Assembly (NCBI RefSeq): GCF_901709675.1
Contig: NC_051094.1
Location: 17,210,501-17,274,500, forward strand
DNA length: 64,000 bases
Source of the DNA: Syngnathus acus
Lineage: Eukaryota; Chordata; Actinopteri; Syngnathiformes; Syngnathidae
Direction of reading: 5' to 3'
The notes under the pieces are model-generated. The model did not search any database and was not told the DNA's origin. It saw nothing but the letters and a program-made list of their open reading frames with translations. The translations under genes were made by a program, and so were the position numbers. How positions within the stretch are numbered: the stretch's first letter is position 1; every line of letters begins with the position of its first letter. Positions 63,583 to 64,000 of the stretch are shown here, in pieces.

Positions 63583-64000
63583 CCCGTTTTTTTCCATGTA
63601 TAATGCGCAAAATTTAACTAATTTATTGTCCTAAAATCTGGGGTGCGCATTATACATGGGTACAATTGTTTTTTTGTTTTTTGTTTTTTTTTTGAAGAAA
63701 ATCTCCCTCGAAATAAAACTTGAAATCACCTTTCTTCTTGTTTGTTGTCAATCGCGCAGCTATATACTAAAGAGCGAGAGTTCAGTTCTCTACCTAAATG
63801 CGTATTACAGGTAATATTTTATTTCACAACACTTTGCCTTGTTCCTTTCGTCTCTGCTGTTCACTTCAAACACGCTCCATACGAACACAATGCTCTCGTA
63901 TCAGACGCTTGCTCGATCACCTGCTCGTTTGCTGTCACAATGTACCCTACACAAATCCGAAACATTTCTCCGCTATCGAGTTTGCTACCGCATGCGCAGT
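63583..64000. mobile_element. pogo-like element, family B (copy B3), cut by window end
   Basis: CCGTTTTTTTCCATGTATAA at the left, then the family-B interior in order, including CAATCGCGCAGCTATATACT (an internal deletion relative to B1) and TCGAGTTTGCTACCGCATGC at the edge. The right end is outside the window. Confidence 0.8.

Noticed and set aside
1-64000. CRISPR arrays, prophage, operons, ribosome binding sites
   Set aside because: The window is vertebrate. All regularly repeated segments are microsatellites or transposon interiors, with no spacer structure.

Overview
This is a vertebrate, almost certainly teleost (percomorph-like) nuclear genome window. The two host genes that can be identified have spliced vertebrate-type exons. 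Everything around them is a dense, deeply nested set of fish-type transposable elements: Tc1 and pogo-like mariner elements, hAT elements and MITEs, L2/CR1/Rex/RTE LINEs, tRNA-derived SINEs, and LTR elements. No bacterial gene, CRISPR array, rRNA or free-standing tRNA gene was seen. The repeat content resembles syngnathid and other percomorph genomes, but the species cannot be fixed from sequence alone.

Host genes. Both named genes are on the minus strand. sub1 (transcriptional coactivator PC4) has four coding exons, at 37305-37373, 37025-37144, 24614-24722 and 15239-15318. They join in phase to give 125 residues, with a poly(A) signal near 14855. uqcc3 (complex III assembly factor) has two coding exons, at 55716-55832 and 50216-50347, giving 82 residues. 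A third minus-strand reading frame of about 104 codons (59063 down to 56974) is open only after an LTR and a hAT element are taken out. It may be a broken last exon of an unrecognised gene.

Layout. 1-11.6 kb holds pogo-like relics, an RTE LINE split by a hAT, two copies of a 1.3 kb LTR, a second LTR family, hAT MITEs, a Gypsy-like solo LTR and a SINE. 11.6-14.8 kb is a near full-length L2-type LINE with one open reading frame, lying tail-to-tail with sub1. 15-37 kb is the sub1 gene, whose introns are filled by Rex3, L2, pogo-like and Tc1 elements nested up to four deep. 37.6-41 kb is a second long LINE (CR1/L2-like) on the minus strand. 41-46 kb is mostly unassigned. 46-50 kb is a third copy of the 1.3 kb LTR, holding a Tc1 element that itself holds hAT sequence and a MITE inserted into its own kind. 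50-56 kb is uqcc3, with two Tc1 elements and a pogo-like element in its intron. 56-61 kb has a SINE, a hAT MITE with an L2 inside, a solo LTR and another LTR with a LINE inside. 61-64 kb is largely unassigned and ends in a truncated pogo-like element.

Many insertions can be proven in the window itself. Exact 8-bp (hAT), 4-5-bp (LTR) or TA (Tc1/pogo) target duplications are visible, and several pre-insertion sites survive in a sister copy or in the partner terminal repeat. The most unusual signal is a pogo-like family whose copies carry direct repeats of the transposase C-terminal tail (SDTEDEDFDGFNDLE-stop), about 190-210 bp apart.
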